A DNA stretch of 64,000 bases from Chloroflexota bacterium (GCA_016234595.1 JACRBG010000043.1:124001-188000), one strand, 5' to 3'. Counted from the stretch's first letter, positions 27,301 through 36,668 are shown. The notes: generated by a model from the letters alone, not told the origin. A program made the numbers and translations.

Positions 27301-28689
27301 ATGAAGCGACAATCTTCTTTAATAGTCATCATGGCGCTGGCCTTGCTGGTCGGCGCTTTTTTCCCGTCCACTTTCCTAGCGTCGGTTGCTCATGCCCAAA
27401 ATCCAGCCGTCGTCGTGGTCTATACCGATCTAAACGACAATATCTTATTGTTTGATTCGTCTACTGGTGCAACCCAGACCCTAATCGCCGCCGAAGCAGG
27501 TCGCCGGATCGAGTATCGGATATTGCTTTCGCCCGATAATTCCAAAGTGGCGATCTATTCCTATAGTTTTGATCTAGCCGCCGCCCGTGCTGGTGATACC
27601 ACCAGCGTACAAGATACCCTCGCCATTTTCACCCTACCCGAAGGTGAAAACCTGATGAGTGAGACGTTGATGCTGCCTAATATCTTAGGGGTCGGCTCCA
27701 ATGAAGATGAATTCCCACCCATGAGCATCAGCGATTTTGTGGCATGGTCGCCAGACGGCAGTCGTATTGCATGGATTACCAATAATCCCGGCTGGAATAC
27801 AGTTCATGTGTACCCCAGCAGTCTAAACTCCCAACCCGTCCAAGACCTGATTCCAAACGAGGCCAGCGTCGGTCAACTCAGCACCCTGCGTTGGTCACCC
27901 GACGGTACTCAATTGGCCTACACCAGTGTGACCAGCTTCAAAAGTGAGGATGGTAGCCCCCAAACCAATGGGGTGTATACCTATTCTCTCACCGATAACA
28001 GCGGCGAATCACTCACGGTTGATAATAGCGGCGCTGCCTATTGGTTTTTGGGCTGGGATACGGACAATAGTTTGTTGTGGTCGCCTTTTGGAATTGATGC
28101 CGGGGCGACGGGACTGTATCGCTATGACCTTGCCGCTGGAACTGACACCGCCATTATCCCGACCAGTCAACCGATGTCACGTGCCGCGATTGACGCCACC
28201 ACCCAAACCGTCGCGTTTGCAGTACCCAATCTAAGCACTGATGGCAGCACCACCCAAGCTGGCCTTGCACCGGGAGCATACGTCCTTGGGGCCGACGATC
28301 AACCCCAAAAGGTCTTTACCGCCGATAACCTCTACGGAGTCAATTTCATCCAATCAGATTTGTTGGAAGTTGGGGATGATGTCATTATCCGCCTCAGCAA
28401 CAACACCCAACTCAATATGAACCTGCTGCGCCGAGCGATTTTTTCACCTGATGGGACACAGGCTGTTGGGGAAAAAGAATCCAAAACCTTTTTGCGCGAA
28501 CTGGCAACCGAGGCCGAAACGGAAATCTACTCCCTCTACTTTGTGGACGGGGCTTGGCTCGATGCTAGTAGCGTAATAATGAAAGTCGGCGCCTATGGCT
28601 CAGTCATTGGTGTTTGGCAAGTGGGTGGTAGTCTTACGCAGTTGATCGAAGATTCAGGTGACGGCCCATTTGTGGGTGTATTGCGTTAG
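27301..28689 (+). CDS. Secreted PD40/TolB-like beta-propeller protein
   Basis: Exported protein of 462 residues of unknown role. The ATG at 27301 is preferred, with AAAGGA just upstream and signal peptide MKRQSSLIVIMALALLVG ending near AHAQ; an ATG at 27286 overlaps the previous stop. Blade motifs include LSPDNSKVAIYSY, WSPDGSRIAWIT, WSPDGTQLAYTS and FSPDGTQAVGE. It resembles the larger protein at 8148-10244 in design. It follows the L,D-transpeptidase by 8 nt and appears to share its transcript, so a surface or wall-associated function is likely. Confidence 0.78.
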   Translation: MKRQSSLIVIMALALLVGAFFPSTFLASVAHAQNPAVVVVYTDLNDNILLFDSSTGATQTLIAAEAGRRIEYRILLSPDNSKVAIYSYSFDLAAARAGDTTSVQDTLAIFTLPEGENLMSETLMLPNILGVGSNEDEFPPMSISDFVAWSPDGSRIAWITNNPGWNTVHVYPSSLNSQPVQDLIPNEASVGQLSTLRWSPDGTQLAYTSVTSFKSEDGSPQTNGVYTYSLTDNSGESLTVDNSGAAYWFLGWDTDNSLLWSPFGIDAGATGLYRYDLAAGTDTAIIPTSQPMSRAAIDATTQTVAFAVPNLSTDGSTTQAGLAPGAYVLGADDQPQKVFTADNLYGVNFIQSDLLEVGDDVIIRLSNNTQLNMNLLRRAIFSPDGTQAVGEKESKTFLRELATEAETEIYSLYFVDGAWLDASSVIMKVGAYGSVIGVWQVGGSLTQLIEDSGDGPFVGVLR

Positions 28690-28743
28690 AATCGTGCTTT
28701 GTAAGTCAATTCAAGTTGAGGGGGAAAATCAGCGAGGTGGTTT

Positions 28744-29412
28744 GTGGCTGAACAATACGAGATTCCACTATTTCCATTAAATACGGTGCTTTTCCCCGGC
28801 ATGATTCTGCCCCTCCGCATTTTTGAGGAGCGTTATAAACTCATGCTGAAGCAATGTATTGCCGATTCTAAGCCCTTCGGTGTGGTACTCTTGAAAACGG
28901 GTCAGGCCGAAGGTGCTTTTAGCGGCGAAATCTATAGCATTGGCACAACCGCTCAGATTACACAGGTCAATACGCTGGCGGATGACACCTACAATATTTT
29001 GACCTTGGGGGTCAAGCGCTTCCGCCTCATTGAGACCTACCAAACTCACCCCTATCTCAGCGCCATTGTGGAAGATTATCCTCTCACCAATGGGACGGCT
29101 CCCGAAGCAGTCTCTGGTTCATTGCGATTGTTGCATCTCATTGAGAGATATCTGGAAGCCTTCCGCAAAATCGGCAAACTGCCCTTTCGCATTGATCAAG
29201 TGCCCAAAGACCCGATCACGCTGGCTTTCTTGACCGCGATTATGCTGCCTGTTTCCAACGACGATAAACAGTCTTTGTTGAGCGTGGTGGATATTCCAGA
29301 GTTGCTGCGCGAAGAGTTCCGCTTGATGCGTTATGAAACCCATATGACACGTATTTTGGCCGATGAACCCCAAGCACCAACGCACCCCACCTCATCTTTC
29401 TCCCTGAATTAA
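28744..29412 (+). CDS. Lon protease N-terminal-like (LON substrate-binding) domain protein
   Basis: Stand-alone LON-N domain protein of 222 residues, without ATPase or protease domains. IPLFPLNTVLFPGMILPLRI at the N terminus is the family hallmark, and an alpha-helical bundle follows from about 125. Such proteins are common in bacteria and thought to bind unfolded peptides; their function is not settled. The start is GTG at 28744 with GAGGTGG upstream. The plsX gene lies about 110 nt downstream. Confidence 0.92.
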   Translation: MAEQYEIPLFPLNTVLFPGMILPLRIFEERYKLMLKQCIADSKPFGVVLLKTGQAEGAFSGEIYSIGTTAQITQVNTLADDTYNILTLGVKRFRLIETYQTHPYLSAIVEDYPLTNGTAPEAVSGSLRLLHLIERYLEAFRKIGKLPFRIDQVPKDPITLAFLTAIMLPVSNDDKQSLLSVVDIPELLREEFRLMRYETHMTRILADEPQAPTHPTSSFSLN

Positions 29413-29447
29413 AACTATCCCTGTTTCACCGGATACGTTATCTTTGT

Positions 29448-29487
29448 AGGGACGCTTTTGATTGTCATAGGACAGATAGGCGTCCTT
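29448..29487 (+). terminator. Possible weak terminator hairpin
   Basis: GGACGC pairs with GCGTCC across a loop of about 24 nt, followed by a T-rich but broken tract. It lies between the LON-domain gene and plsX; a regulatory hairpin is equally possible. Confidence 0.3.
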
Positions 29488-29519
29488 ACTTATTGTTAGA
29501 TTTATGGAGTAAAAAACCA

Positions 29520-30530
29520 ATGCGTATTGTCCTCGACGCAATGGGCAGCGACAATTGCCCCGTACCCGATGTAGAAGGTGCTGTCCAAGCCGCCCGTGAA
29601 TTTGGTGACACGGTGATTTTGGTTGGGGATGAAACCCGCATCAAAGCCGAACTCGCCAAATACCCCACAGCCGGTCTCCCAATCGAAGTAGTTCATGCCA
29701 GCCAAACCATCACTATGGAAGATACCCCTTCCAAAATCGTGAAAGGTAAACCCGACTCGTCCATCCATGTCGGCCTACAACTCGTCGAAGACGGCAAGGC
29801 TGATGCTTTTGTGAGTTGTGGTAACACTGGGGCAGTTTTGGCCGTGGCGACAACCGTCAAAATCCGCCGTATTCAAGGTATCCATCGTCCCGCGCTGAGT
29901 TCAATTGTCCCCTTTGGCGAACGGCATGTCGTTTTGATTGATATTGGGGCCAATGCCGATTGTAAACCCGAATGGCTCATCCAATTTGCCTTGATGGGCA
30001 GTGTCTATGTCGAAAAAGCGCTTGGTCGACAAAATCCGAAGATCGGCCTGCTTTCCAACGGCGAAGAAGAAGGCAAGGGCAACGAATTGATCAAAAGCAC
30101 CTTACCTCTGCTGATCAATTCTGGCCTGAATTTCATCGGCAATATTGAACCCAAAGAAATGCTGGAAGGCCACGCCGATGTGATAGTGTCAGACGGGTTT
30201 GTTGGCAACATGGTGGTTAAGACATTGGAATCTACCAGCAGCATGGCTTTTGCCCAAATCAAAAATGTTGCGATGCAAAGCATACGCGGTAAACTCGGTG
30301 GTGCACTGCTTAAACCCCTTATAGGTGGCATCCGCAAAAAGTTTGACCCATTTGAAATCGGCGGTGCGCCTCTTTTAGGTGTAAATGGTGTTGTAATAAT
30401 TGGTCATGGCCGAAGTAATGCCTACGCAGTGAAAAATGCGATAAGACAGGCGCGATTAGCAGTATCGGGGGATATTGTGAATACCATCCGGCAAGGCTTA
30501 AATCGCCCAACACCAACGCCCGACCAATAA
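29520..30530 (+). CDS. plsX: Phosphate acyltransferase PlsX
   Basis: Peripheral membrane enzyme converting acyl-ACP and phosphate to acyl-phosphate, the donor for phospholipid synthesis by PlsY. The ATG at 29520 gives the family start MRIVLDAMGSDNCPVPDVEG, with GGAG 10 nt upstream; a TTG nine codons earlier is unlikely. VSCGNTGAVLA, GLLSNGEEEGKGNEL and SDGFVGNMVVKTLE are conserved motifs. The 336 residues are full length. The next gene is fabF; no acpP, fabD or fabG lies between, although these often share this locus. Confidence 0.97.
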   Translation: MRIVLDAMGSDNCPVPDVEGAVQAAREFGDTVILVGDETRIKAELAKYPTAGLPIEVVHASQTITMEDTPSKIVKGKPDSSIHVGLQLVEDGKADAFVSCGNTGAVLAVATTVKIRRIQGIHRPALSSIVPFGERHVVLIDIGANADCKPEWLIQFALMGSVYVEKALGRQNPKIGLLSNGEEEGKGNELIKSTLPLLINSGLNFIGNIEPKEMLEGHADVIVSDGFVGNMVVKTLESTSSMAFAQIKNVAMQSIRGKLGGALLKPLIGGIRKKFDPFEIGGAPLLGVNGVVIIGHGRSNAYAVKNAIRQARLAVSGDIVNTIRQGLNRPTPTPDQ

Positions 30531-30578
30531 ACAAACCCGTTTATCTTATCCATTAGTTCTGTAGGGAGACATGCCTTT

Positions 30579-31838
30579 ATGGACTATACGCGCAATGGAA
30601 GGCCTCGTGTTGTAGTCACGGGGATGGGGATCATTTCGCCGCTTGGCTCGACGCTAGAAAAATATTGGCATGGCCTAAAAAATGGCGTCTCTGGCATCAA
30701 GCGCATTTCAAAATTCGACCCCAGCCATCTCAATGTTCAAATTGCGGGGGAAGTCACCGACTTTATCGCGACCGATTATCTCGACGCGAAAGAAGCCCGT
30801 CGGCTTGAACCCTCCTCGCAATACTCCGTCGCCGCTACCAAAATGGCAATCGCAGATGCTGGATTGACCGATGAAGATTTAGAGCGTGATAGCGAACGCA
30901 CAGGCGTCGTTATGGCGACCGGTCTAGCGGGCTTTGATTCGGCTTTTTCTTCGTTCTCAACTTTCCGTCAAAAAGGTTCTCGCCCCAGCCCTATGGCCCT
31001 AACGGCGACCCTACCGAATATGCCAGCCCATTATGTCAGCATAACTGCCCGTGCCAAAGGCCCCCTGAGCGCAGTCACAACGGCTTGCGCGGCGGGAACC
31101 CAAGCCATTGGCGAGGCTTTTGAACTGATCCGTCGTGGTCGCTCCGAGGTCGCCTTTGGGGGGGGTGTCGAATCCATTATGCAGGACTATTGTCTGGCCG
31201 CATTCGACTCGATGACTGTCTTAACTCGGGACTATAACGATAACCCCACCGCCGCCAGCCGCCCCTTCGACAAAAACCGCAACGGGTTTGTCTATGCCGA
31301 AGGCTGTGGTATTTTGGTCTTGGAATCATTGGAACACGCCGTCAAACGGAGTGCTCGCATCTATGCCGAAATTTTGGGGCACGGGTCATCTTCCGACGCC
31401 TTCCATGTTGCGGCCATTGATCCCGATGGCGCGGGGGCACTGCGTTCGATGCGTTGGGCCATGGAAGATGCAGGTCTCAATCCCGATGACATTGACTATA
31501 TCAACGCACACGGCACATCCACCCAACCCAATGACGCAATTGAAACCCTTGCCATGAAGAAACTGCTGGGTGAAAGGGCCTATGAAATCGCGGTCAGTTC
31601 CACCAAGAGTATGATTGGTCATGCCTTTGGCGGCGCGGGGGCAGTTGAAGCGGTTGCTACTATTCTGATGATCGTGAACCAGATCATCCACCCGACCATC
31701 AATTACACCACGCCCGACCCGAATTGCGATCTTGATTACGTGCCCAACGAAGCCCGTGACGCCAAGATTCGCTACGCCATGTCGAACAATCTTGGCCTCG
31801 GTGGTCAAAATGCGAGTGTCGTGTTTGGCGCAATGTAG
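30579..31838 (+). CDS. fabF: 3-oxoacyl-ACP synthase II (FabF)
   Basis: Elongating ketoacyl-ACP synthase of fatty acid synthesis, 419 residues. Catalytic triad: Cys in TTACAAGTQAIGE, His in INAHGTSTQPND, His in MIGHAFGGAGAVE. The start RPRVVVTGMGIISPLG is typical. An AGGGAG lies upstream of the ATG. It may be co-transcribed with plsX 48 nt upstream. The propeller gene after it starts 9 nt beyond the stop but has different base composition. Confidence 0.96.
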   Translation: MDYTRNGRPRVVVTGMGIISPLGSTLEKYWHGLKNGVSGIKRISKFDPSHLNVQIAGEVTDFIATDYLDAKEARRLEPSSQYSVAATKMAIADAGLTDEDLERDSERTGVVMATGLAGFDSAFSSFSTFRQKGSRPSPMALTATLPNMPAHYVSITARAKGPLSAVTTACAAGTQAIGEAFELIRRGRSEVAFGGGVESIMQDYCLAAFDSMTVLTRDYNDNPTAASRPFDKNRNGFVYAEGCGILVLESLEHAVKRSARIYAEILGHGSSSDAFHVAAIDPDGAGALRSMRWAMEDAGLNPDDIDYINAHGTSTQPNDAIETLAMKKLLGERAYEIAVSSTKSMIGHAFGGAGAVEAVATILMIVNQIIHPTINYTTPDPNCDLDYVPNEARDAKIRYAMSNNLGLGGQNASVVFGAM

Positions 31839-31847
31839 GTCATAGAA

Positions 31848-33293
31848 ATGGCGCGAAATTCTACTCTTAGAATTGGATATAGGGCAGCGGCTTTTATGCT
31901 TGCTGCTCTGTTTTTTGCCTATCTCCCAACGAGTAGAGCATCCGAGCATCTCGACAATTTTTTAAGCCCTTATCAGGAAGACAAGCAAGCTACAGCAAAG
32001 CTGCTATTTTATCTGCGCGATGTCGGCGGATTTAACGCTTTGTGGAATGAAGATGGTAGCATTATCTTAATTCCTTCGAGCCGATTTATCCTTGTTTATG
32101 ATACTCATACACTGGAAATTCTTCACCGTTTACCACATCGCGCCTTCGGTCTGTTGTGGAACCACGATGAGACAGAACTTTTATCGTGGTCAAGTGAGGA
32201 AGTAAAAGTTTGGGATACCGTGACTTGGGAAGAAATCCTATCACTACCTCAAAAAGAGGTGGTTATACGGGCGCAATGGGGTTTTGACGAGACACGCCTC
32301 TTGGTTTTGCATAGTGTTGCTGACTTAACAAGAGCTGAACCATCTAATCTTACAATCTGGAACGCTCAAAACGGTCAACTGCTTTCAACATTGGCATTAG
32401 AGGGAGAAATCTTCAATCGACTTCCTTCGGACTTAGGTTGGACGGGCAATCAGGATCGCTTTCTTTCTTGGGGTGATTTCAAGAACGTAAGAATTTGGGA
32501 ATTGCACCTAGAAGAGAACGGGAGTTTTACTGCTGAAATTACTCTAGAACTTCCACATGTGGATACGTCTAATGGGAATGATTACCTAGATGCCGCCGAA
32601 TGGAGTTCTGACGAAAAAAGAATTCTGAGTTGGTCGGGGAACTCGATAAAAGTATGGGATGCTCAAACAGGGGAGAATATATATACAATTAGTGATGATA
32701 ATTATTTCTTTTACCCCGTACAACTAAGTCCAAATAATCGCTATATTTTGGGTACGGATATTCGCAGCAATACTTTTCGGGTCTGGAATTTTCTAACAGG
32801 TGCCGAAGTATTCCATGCAGATAACAACGAAAGATACCTTAATCGGGCTATTTGGGACACAAATGGTGATCGTATTCTGTCATCATGGCGACATGAAGGA
32901 ATAACTGAATTATCTATTTGGAACGTCGAAACTTGGACTGAAAATTCAATCCTAACCTCTGAGTTTTTTGATTTCAATTATGCTCTTTGGAGCAAAGATG
33001 GAAATCGTTTGCTTTTAAACATGGGCAACATACTCCAAGTATGGATTATTCCTCAAGAAAATGTATGTTTAATCAGTACCCAAAAAGATGTTAATCTGAG
33101 AAATGGTCCGGGAATAAACTTTGAATTAACTGGCCTATTGCCCTTACGGTCAGTGGTTTATGCCATAGGCCAAAATACTGACACTGAAGGTTTTCTCTGG
33201 TGGAAACTTGATATAGGTGAGTGGGTACGTGCTGATGTGGTTGAAGCAACAGGAGATTGCAATACGCTTCCTCAAATTGAGGATTTGCAATAA
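31848..33293 (+). CDS. Secreted WD40-like propeller with C-terminal SH3b domain
   Basis: Exported protein of 481 residues with an N-terminal signal peptide (about 1-31, ending TSRA). Residues about 50-400 contain seven or so WD-like repeats with recurring VWD or IWN motifs, such as EVKVWDTVTWEE and SIKVWDAQTGENIY. Residues about 408-475 form an SH3b-type domain (NLRNGPGINFELTGLL, then WWKLD and WVRADVVEA), often a cell-wall binding module. The sequence is visibly more AT-rich than its neighbours. It follows fabF by 9 nt, but no functional link is apparent. Confidence 0.82.
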   Translation: MARNSTLRIGYRAAAFMLAALFFAYLPTSRASEHLDNFLSPYQEDKQATAKLLFYLRDVGGFNALWNEDGSIILIPSSRFILVYDTHTLEILHRLPHRAFGLLWNHDETELLSWSSEEVKVWDTVTWEEILSLPQKEVVIRAQWGFDETRLLVLHSVADLTRAEPSNLTIWNAQNGQLLSTLALEGEIFNRLPSDLGWTGNQDRFLSWGDFKNVRIWELHLEENGSFTAEITLELPHVDTSNGNDYLDAAEWSSDEKRILSWSGNSIKVWDAQTGENIYTISDDNYFFYPVQLSPNNRYILGTDIRSNTFRVWNFLTGAEVFHADNNERYLNRAIWDTNGDRILSSWRHEGITELSIWNVETWTENSILTSEFFDFNYALWSKDGNRLLLNMGNILQVWIIPQENVCLISTQKDVNLRNGPGINFELTGLLPLRSVVYAIGQNTDTEGFLWWKLDIGEWVRADVVEATGDCNTLPQIEDLQ

Positions 33294-33332
33294 AAAGCCC
33301 CATTGTTGAATTAGTAGGGCCTTGAAAAGGGG

Positions 33333-33632
33333 CTATGTTTTCGGCTGTTTCATCGGCAGCGCATCAATTTGGGAGGCCAGCGCGAAATCTTTTTCGGTCA
33401 ACCCACCCGCTGAATGCGTCGAGAGGGTCAGAATCACCTTTTTGTATTTCACCAAAATATCAGGGTGATGATCGGCAGCCTCGGCGAGATGCCCTACTGC
33501 ACCAACAAAAGCCAATGCCGCCGGGAATGAAGTCAGGGTATAGGTTTTGAAGATTTCATCGCCTTGCCGTGCCCAATCATGCATTTTAGCGAGATGGGCA
33601 TTGATGTCCGCTTCGGATAATCGTTCCACCAT
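33333..33632 (-). CDS. phhB: 4a-hydroxytetrahydrobiopterin dehydratase (PCD/DCoH family)
   Basis: Small pterin enzyme of 99 residues. It has the family motif EAADHHPDIL followed by TLSTHSAGGLTEKDFALA, with the catalytic His pair and the Thr-His. In bacteria it recycles the cofactor of aromatic amino acid hydroxylases or acts in pterin/molybdopterin metabolism. No phenylalanine hydroxylase gene is visible here. Its neighbours folE, folB and folK, and the molybdenum enzyme genes a few kb away, make a pterin role plausible. It lies 23 nt downstream of the transglycosylase gene on the minus strand. Confidence 0.93.
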   Translation of the reverse strand: MVERLSEADINAHLAKMHDWARQGDEIFKTYTLTSFPAALAFVGAVGHLAEAADHHPDILVKYKKVILTLSTHSAGGLTEKDFALASQIDALPMKQPKT

Positions 33633-33655
33633 GTTTTGTTTCCTATTCCGCTCAT

Positions 33656-34444
33656 TTAGCTAGCGTGGAGAGTCTGTTGAGTAGCCGCTGCCCGTTGACA
33701 CAATGAACTTCCCCCCGCCTGCAACCATTCTTGGAGACGTGGGCTACTAAGACTGCCGTTGCTGGCATCGTCATAAATCCCCGACCCCCAATAAAAATAG
33801 CGGCGGGTTTGGTCAGGCCAGCGTGCCCAGCCCCAATCAATGACCCCATGCCCACCATTATAGCCCGCCAGTGCCAAACCTGCGTTGCCATCGGCTTTTT
33901 GCAGCCCATCGGCCAAATAGGTCAACCCGCGCATGGCGTTGGTTTGTACATCCGTCATGTTCTCACCAACCGCAAAATGGAACGGCATCACTTGGAACAA
34001 ACCCTGTGCGCCAGCCTCGGAACCAACTGTTGGGTCACCACAGCTTTCAATCTGGATGACCGTCGCAATCAGGTTAGGGTCAAGATTATATTGCTGTGCC
34101 CACTTCGCAATTTGCGGCGCCCAGTATTGCACTTCGGGCGTAAACACAGGGGAAATGGTGGTCGCAATGTGCGATGGGTCACGCCGATCCACTACCACAT
34201 ACGTGACTTTGGGAGGCAGGGACATATACAATGAGCGCCCAATAAATACTCCCAAAAATCCAGCGAAACCACATAGGCAAAACACCAGAAAAGTAACGCA
34301 ACTCGCCCTGAGAACTGGATTCCCAGAGCGAGGACTTGGCAAAACTATGACTTCAAGTGGGTCGTAACCAACCTCTCGTATGGTGATACTAGCGGTTGGC
34401 TGACTCTCTGCCCGATCATATTGACTTGATGAGTACTTCGGCAA
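33656..34444 (-). CDS. Membrane-anchored lytic transglycosylase, SLT domain
   Basis: Peptidoglycan lyase of 262 residues. An N-terminal cytoplasmic segment of about 45 residues precedes one membrane anchor (about 48-74). The soluble SLT domain (about 105-240) carries the catalytic Glu in IQIESCGDPTVGSEAG, followed by GLFQVMP and ALAGYNGGHGV. It should act on the outer face of the membrane. The gene lies between phhB and folE on the same strand, with small gaps, but has no evident metabolic link to them. Confidence 0.92.
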   Translation of the reverse strand: MPKYSSSQYDRAESQPTASITIREVGYDPLEVIVLPSPRSGNPVLRASCVTFLVFCLCGFAGFLGVFIGRSLYMSLPPKVTYVVVDRRDPSHIATTISPVFTPEVQYWAPQIAKWAQQYNLDPNLIATVIQIESCGDPTVGSEAGAQGLFQVMPFHFAVGENMTDVQTNAMRGLTYLADGLQKADGNAGLALAGYNGGHGVIDWGWARWPDQTRRYFYWGSGIYDDASNGSLSSPRLQEWLQAGGSSLCQRAAATQQTLHAS

Positions 34445-34480
34445 GGTTCCCCCTCGAACCCTTTGTTCAATCTATAAATC

Positions 34481-35185
34481 CTAGAAAATGGGGTCAGACC
34501 GCCGCCCGATATGGCCCAAAAATTCAGCCCGGGTCTTTTCGTTTTCGCGGAAAATCCCCATCATGGCGCTGGTGGTCATGCTCGAATGGGCCTTTTTGAC
34601 GCCGCGCATCATTGAACACATATGCACACCTTCACAGACAACAGCCACCCCTTGTGGATGCAGCACCTGCATCAAAAAGTCGGCAATCTGTTGTGTCATA
34701 CGTTCTTGCACCTGCAACCGTCGCGCAAACATATCCACAATACGTGGAATTTTGGACAAACCAATGACCTTATCATTGGGTACATAGGCCACATGCGCTT
34801 TACCAATAAATGGCAGCATATGGTGTTCACATAGACTGTAATATTCGATGTCGCGCACCACAATCATTTCTTGGTATTCGACATCAAACAAGGCATCGTT
34901 GACCAGTTTCTCTGGATTGATATGATAACCCTCGAGGAGTTCTTTGTACATACGCGCTACCCGATTAGGAGTACGCAATAACCCTTCGCGTTCGGGGTCT
35001 TCTCCTACGCTCTCAAGAATGGAACGCACAGCCGTTTCGATAGCTTGGTCGTCCTGTTCATACTCTAAATCAATCTCAAAACTCTCGAGCAAATGCTCCG
35101 AAAGTAGATTGCGATAGCCATTCCCTAGGTGACCATTTTGCCCATGAGAGCCATTGTGTCCATTATTCTTATGATTAGCTGTCAT
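34481..35185 (-). CDS. folE: GTP cyclohydrolase I
   Basis: First enzyme of folate/pterin synthesis, GTP to dihydroneopterin triphosphate. Zinc ligands are in [10 protein letters not shown] and in the later [12 protein letters not shown] segment; conserved [10 protein letters not shown] and [10 protein letters not shown] motifs are intact. ATG at 35185 is preferred over one five codons upstream because GGGAGA is then 8 nt away. The first 30 residues or so are a low-complexity Asn/Gly/His-rich tail absent from typical FolE. It is divergent from folB-folK. Confidence 0.96.
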   Translation of the reverse strand: MTANHKNNGHNGSHGQNGHLGNGYRNLLSEHLLESFEIDLEYEQDDQAIETAVRSILESVGEDPEREGLLRTPNRVARMYKELLEGYHINPEKLVNDALFDVEYQEMIVVRDIEYYSLCEHHMLPFIGKAHVAYVPNDKVIGLSKIPRIVDMFARRLQVQERMTQQIADFLMQVLHPQGVAVVCEGVHMCSMMRGVKKAHSSMTTSAMMGIFRENEKTRAEFLGHIGRRSDPIF

Positions 35186-35448
35186 GATTATCTCTCCCAT
35201 GTTGCGAAGTTAAAAAGATTTGTCTCTGGTTAAATCAAATCGTTACGCTATCGCAGGCTACTGTTGAATGTTTGTGAGGAAAGGGTACACGTATCAAAAT
35301 AGACGATTTCAACCGCCCATTTATTACTTATTATCCAAGATAATCAGAACATATGATAGCATAATGAGTCTTAGATTATCGTTAAATTAAGGCCCTTTAA
35401 ATCAGGTAAAATAGTCCGGCATTGTATAACCGTCAAGGAGCCGTAATC

Positions 35449-35838
35449 GTGCCCAGCGACATGATTGAAATAGAACGCCTGCGTCTGCGCTGCCTCATTG
35501 GGTTTAGCGAATGGGAACTCGATAAAAAACAAGATGTCATCATCCACATGACGCTTTTTACCGATATTCGTAAGGGCGGCCAAACCGATAACCCGAATGA
35601 TATTCTAAACTACAAAACAGTCAACAAGGCCGTCATTCAAATGGTCGAGGCCTCGCATTATAAAACCCTTGAGGCCCTGACCACCGCGATTGCCCGTGTC
35701 GCTGTTGTGGAGTGTGGTGTACCTCGTATCCGTGTCAAAGTAGAAAAGCCGGGGGCCCTCCGTTTTGCCGATACTGTCGCCATTGTGATTGAGCGCACTG
35801 CTGAGGATTTTCAGGATGTCTCTCCCAATGAATCATAA
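35449..35838 (+). CDS. folB: Dihydroneopterin aldolase
   Basis: Makes 6-hydroxymethyl-dihydropterin for folate synthesis. The GTG at 35449 is preferred because AAGGAG lies 8 nt upstream; the 129-residue product then begins MPSDMIEIERLRLRCLIGF, the canonical family start. The EWELDKKQDVIIHM segment and the C-terminal VKVEKPGALRFADTVA are typical. It overlaps folK by 23 nt, so the two are translationally coupled. The opposite-strand folE starts about 260 nt away. Confidence 0.95.
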   Translation: MPSDMIEIERLRLRCLIGFSEWELDKKQDVIIHMTLFTDIRKGGQTDNPNDILNYKTVNKAVIQMVEASHYKTLEALTTAIARVAVVECGVPRIRVKVEKPGALRFADTVAIVIERTAEDFQDVSPNES

Positions 35839-36568
35839 GGTGTTTTTAGCGCTCGGCTCGAACATCAACCCTGTCGAGAATTTCCGCGCCTGTCTAAAAT
35901 TGTTGCAAGAAAAATTCGATATATGGGAGTTCTCACCCACCTATGAAACGCCGCCTGTCGGGTATACTGAACAGGCCGCCTTTTTGAATGCCGCCGTCTG
36001 CATTCACACCGAACTCGACCCTGTCAGCGTCAAAGCCATTTTGCAGAGTATCGAAAATGAATTAGGCCGTGTGCGTGACCCGAATAATAAAAATGCCCCT
36101 CGTACCATTGACCTTGATATTGCCCTGTGGGACGACGCGATATTCACCTATGGTGAGAAGAATTGGCGGATACCCGACCCCGACATTTTGCGTTTTATCC
36201 ATCTGGCCCAACCCCTCGCTGACCTTGAGCCTGATTATGTATACCCCGGTGCAACCGATACCCTCACCAGCATTGCCGAGAAATTGCCCATGAGTGGTAT
36301 CGCTCGTCGGGATGATGTGTGGATTGATCTACCATTTCTTATTAGAGTTCATGTGGACTTCAACTCACTCTCAATGGATGGCGAAATGGTACGCATCAAC
36401 ACCCACACTAATAAACACCTTTTGGGTATATTACACCCCGGCCTACGAGTCATTTTGTATGCCTCACACGATCTTGAGGTAGAAGCAATTATTCATCGTG
36501 AGAAGTATAAGCAAGATCAAGATTTGTGGTACGGCATACCCGATTGGGATACTAGACACGATTTATAG
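35816..36568 (+). CDS. folK: HPPK (folK) with about 80-residue C-terminal extension
   Basis: Transfers pyrophosphate from ATP to 6-hydroxymethyl-dihydropterin. The ATG at 35816 with GAGGA 9 nt upstream is preferred; ATG 35828 is possible. The core (about 1-168) has FLALGSNINPVENF, YETPPVGYTEQAAFLNA, and the metal-binding APRTIDLDIALWDD. HPPK is normally about 160 residues; here another 80 follow (from about 36320), including WIDLPFLIRVHVDF and HLLGILHPGLRVILYAS. I do not recognise this tail; it is in frame with no stop and ends 250 residues from the start. No folP lies next to it. Confidence 0.9.
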   Translation: MSLPMNHKVFLALGSNINPVENFRACLKLLQEKFDIWEFSPTYETPPVGYTEQAAFLNAAVCIHTELDPVSVKAILQSIENELGRVRDPNNKNAPRTIDLDIALWDDAIFTYGEKNWRIPDPDILRFIHLAQPLADLEPDYVYPGATDTLTSIAEKLPMSGIARRDDVWIDLPFLIRVHVDFNSLSMDGEMVRINTHTNKHLLGILHPGLRVILYASHDLEVEAIIHREKYKQDQDLWYGIPDWDTRHDL

Positions 36569-36597
36569 CAATAAACGGACTCCGGTCATGTCTCGTT

Positions 36598-36625
36598 TTG
36601 TACTAATTTTGAATCGGCATATAAT
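36598..36625 (+). promoter_or_regulatory. Possible promoter of the cox cluster
   Basis: A consensus -10 TATAAT at 36620 lies 16 nt after TTGTAC and about 45 nt before the coxG start. The -35 match is weak. Confidence 0.42.
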
Positions 36626-36668
36626 AATCGTTTAAATAGAGTTTAGACTTTGTTTGGGGGATATTTAT

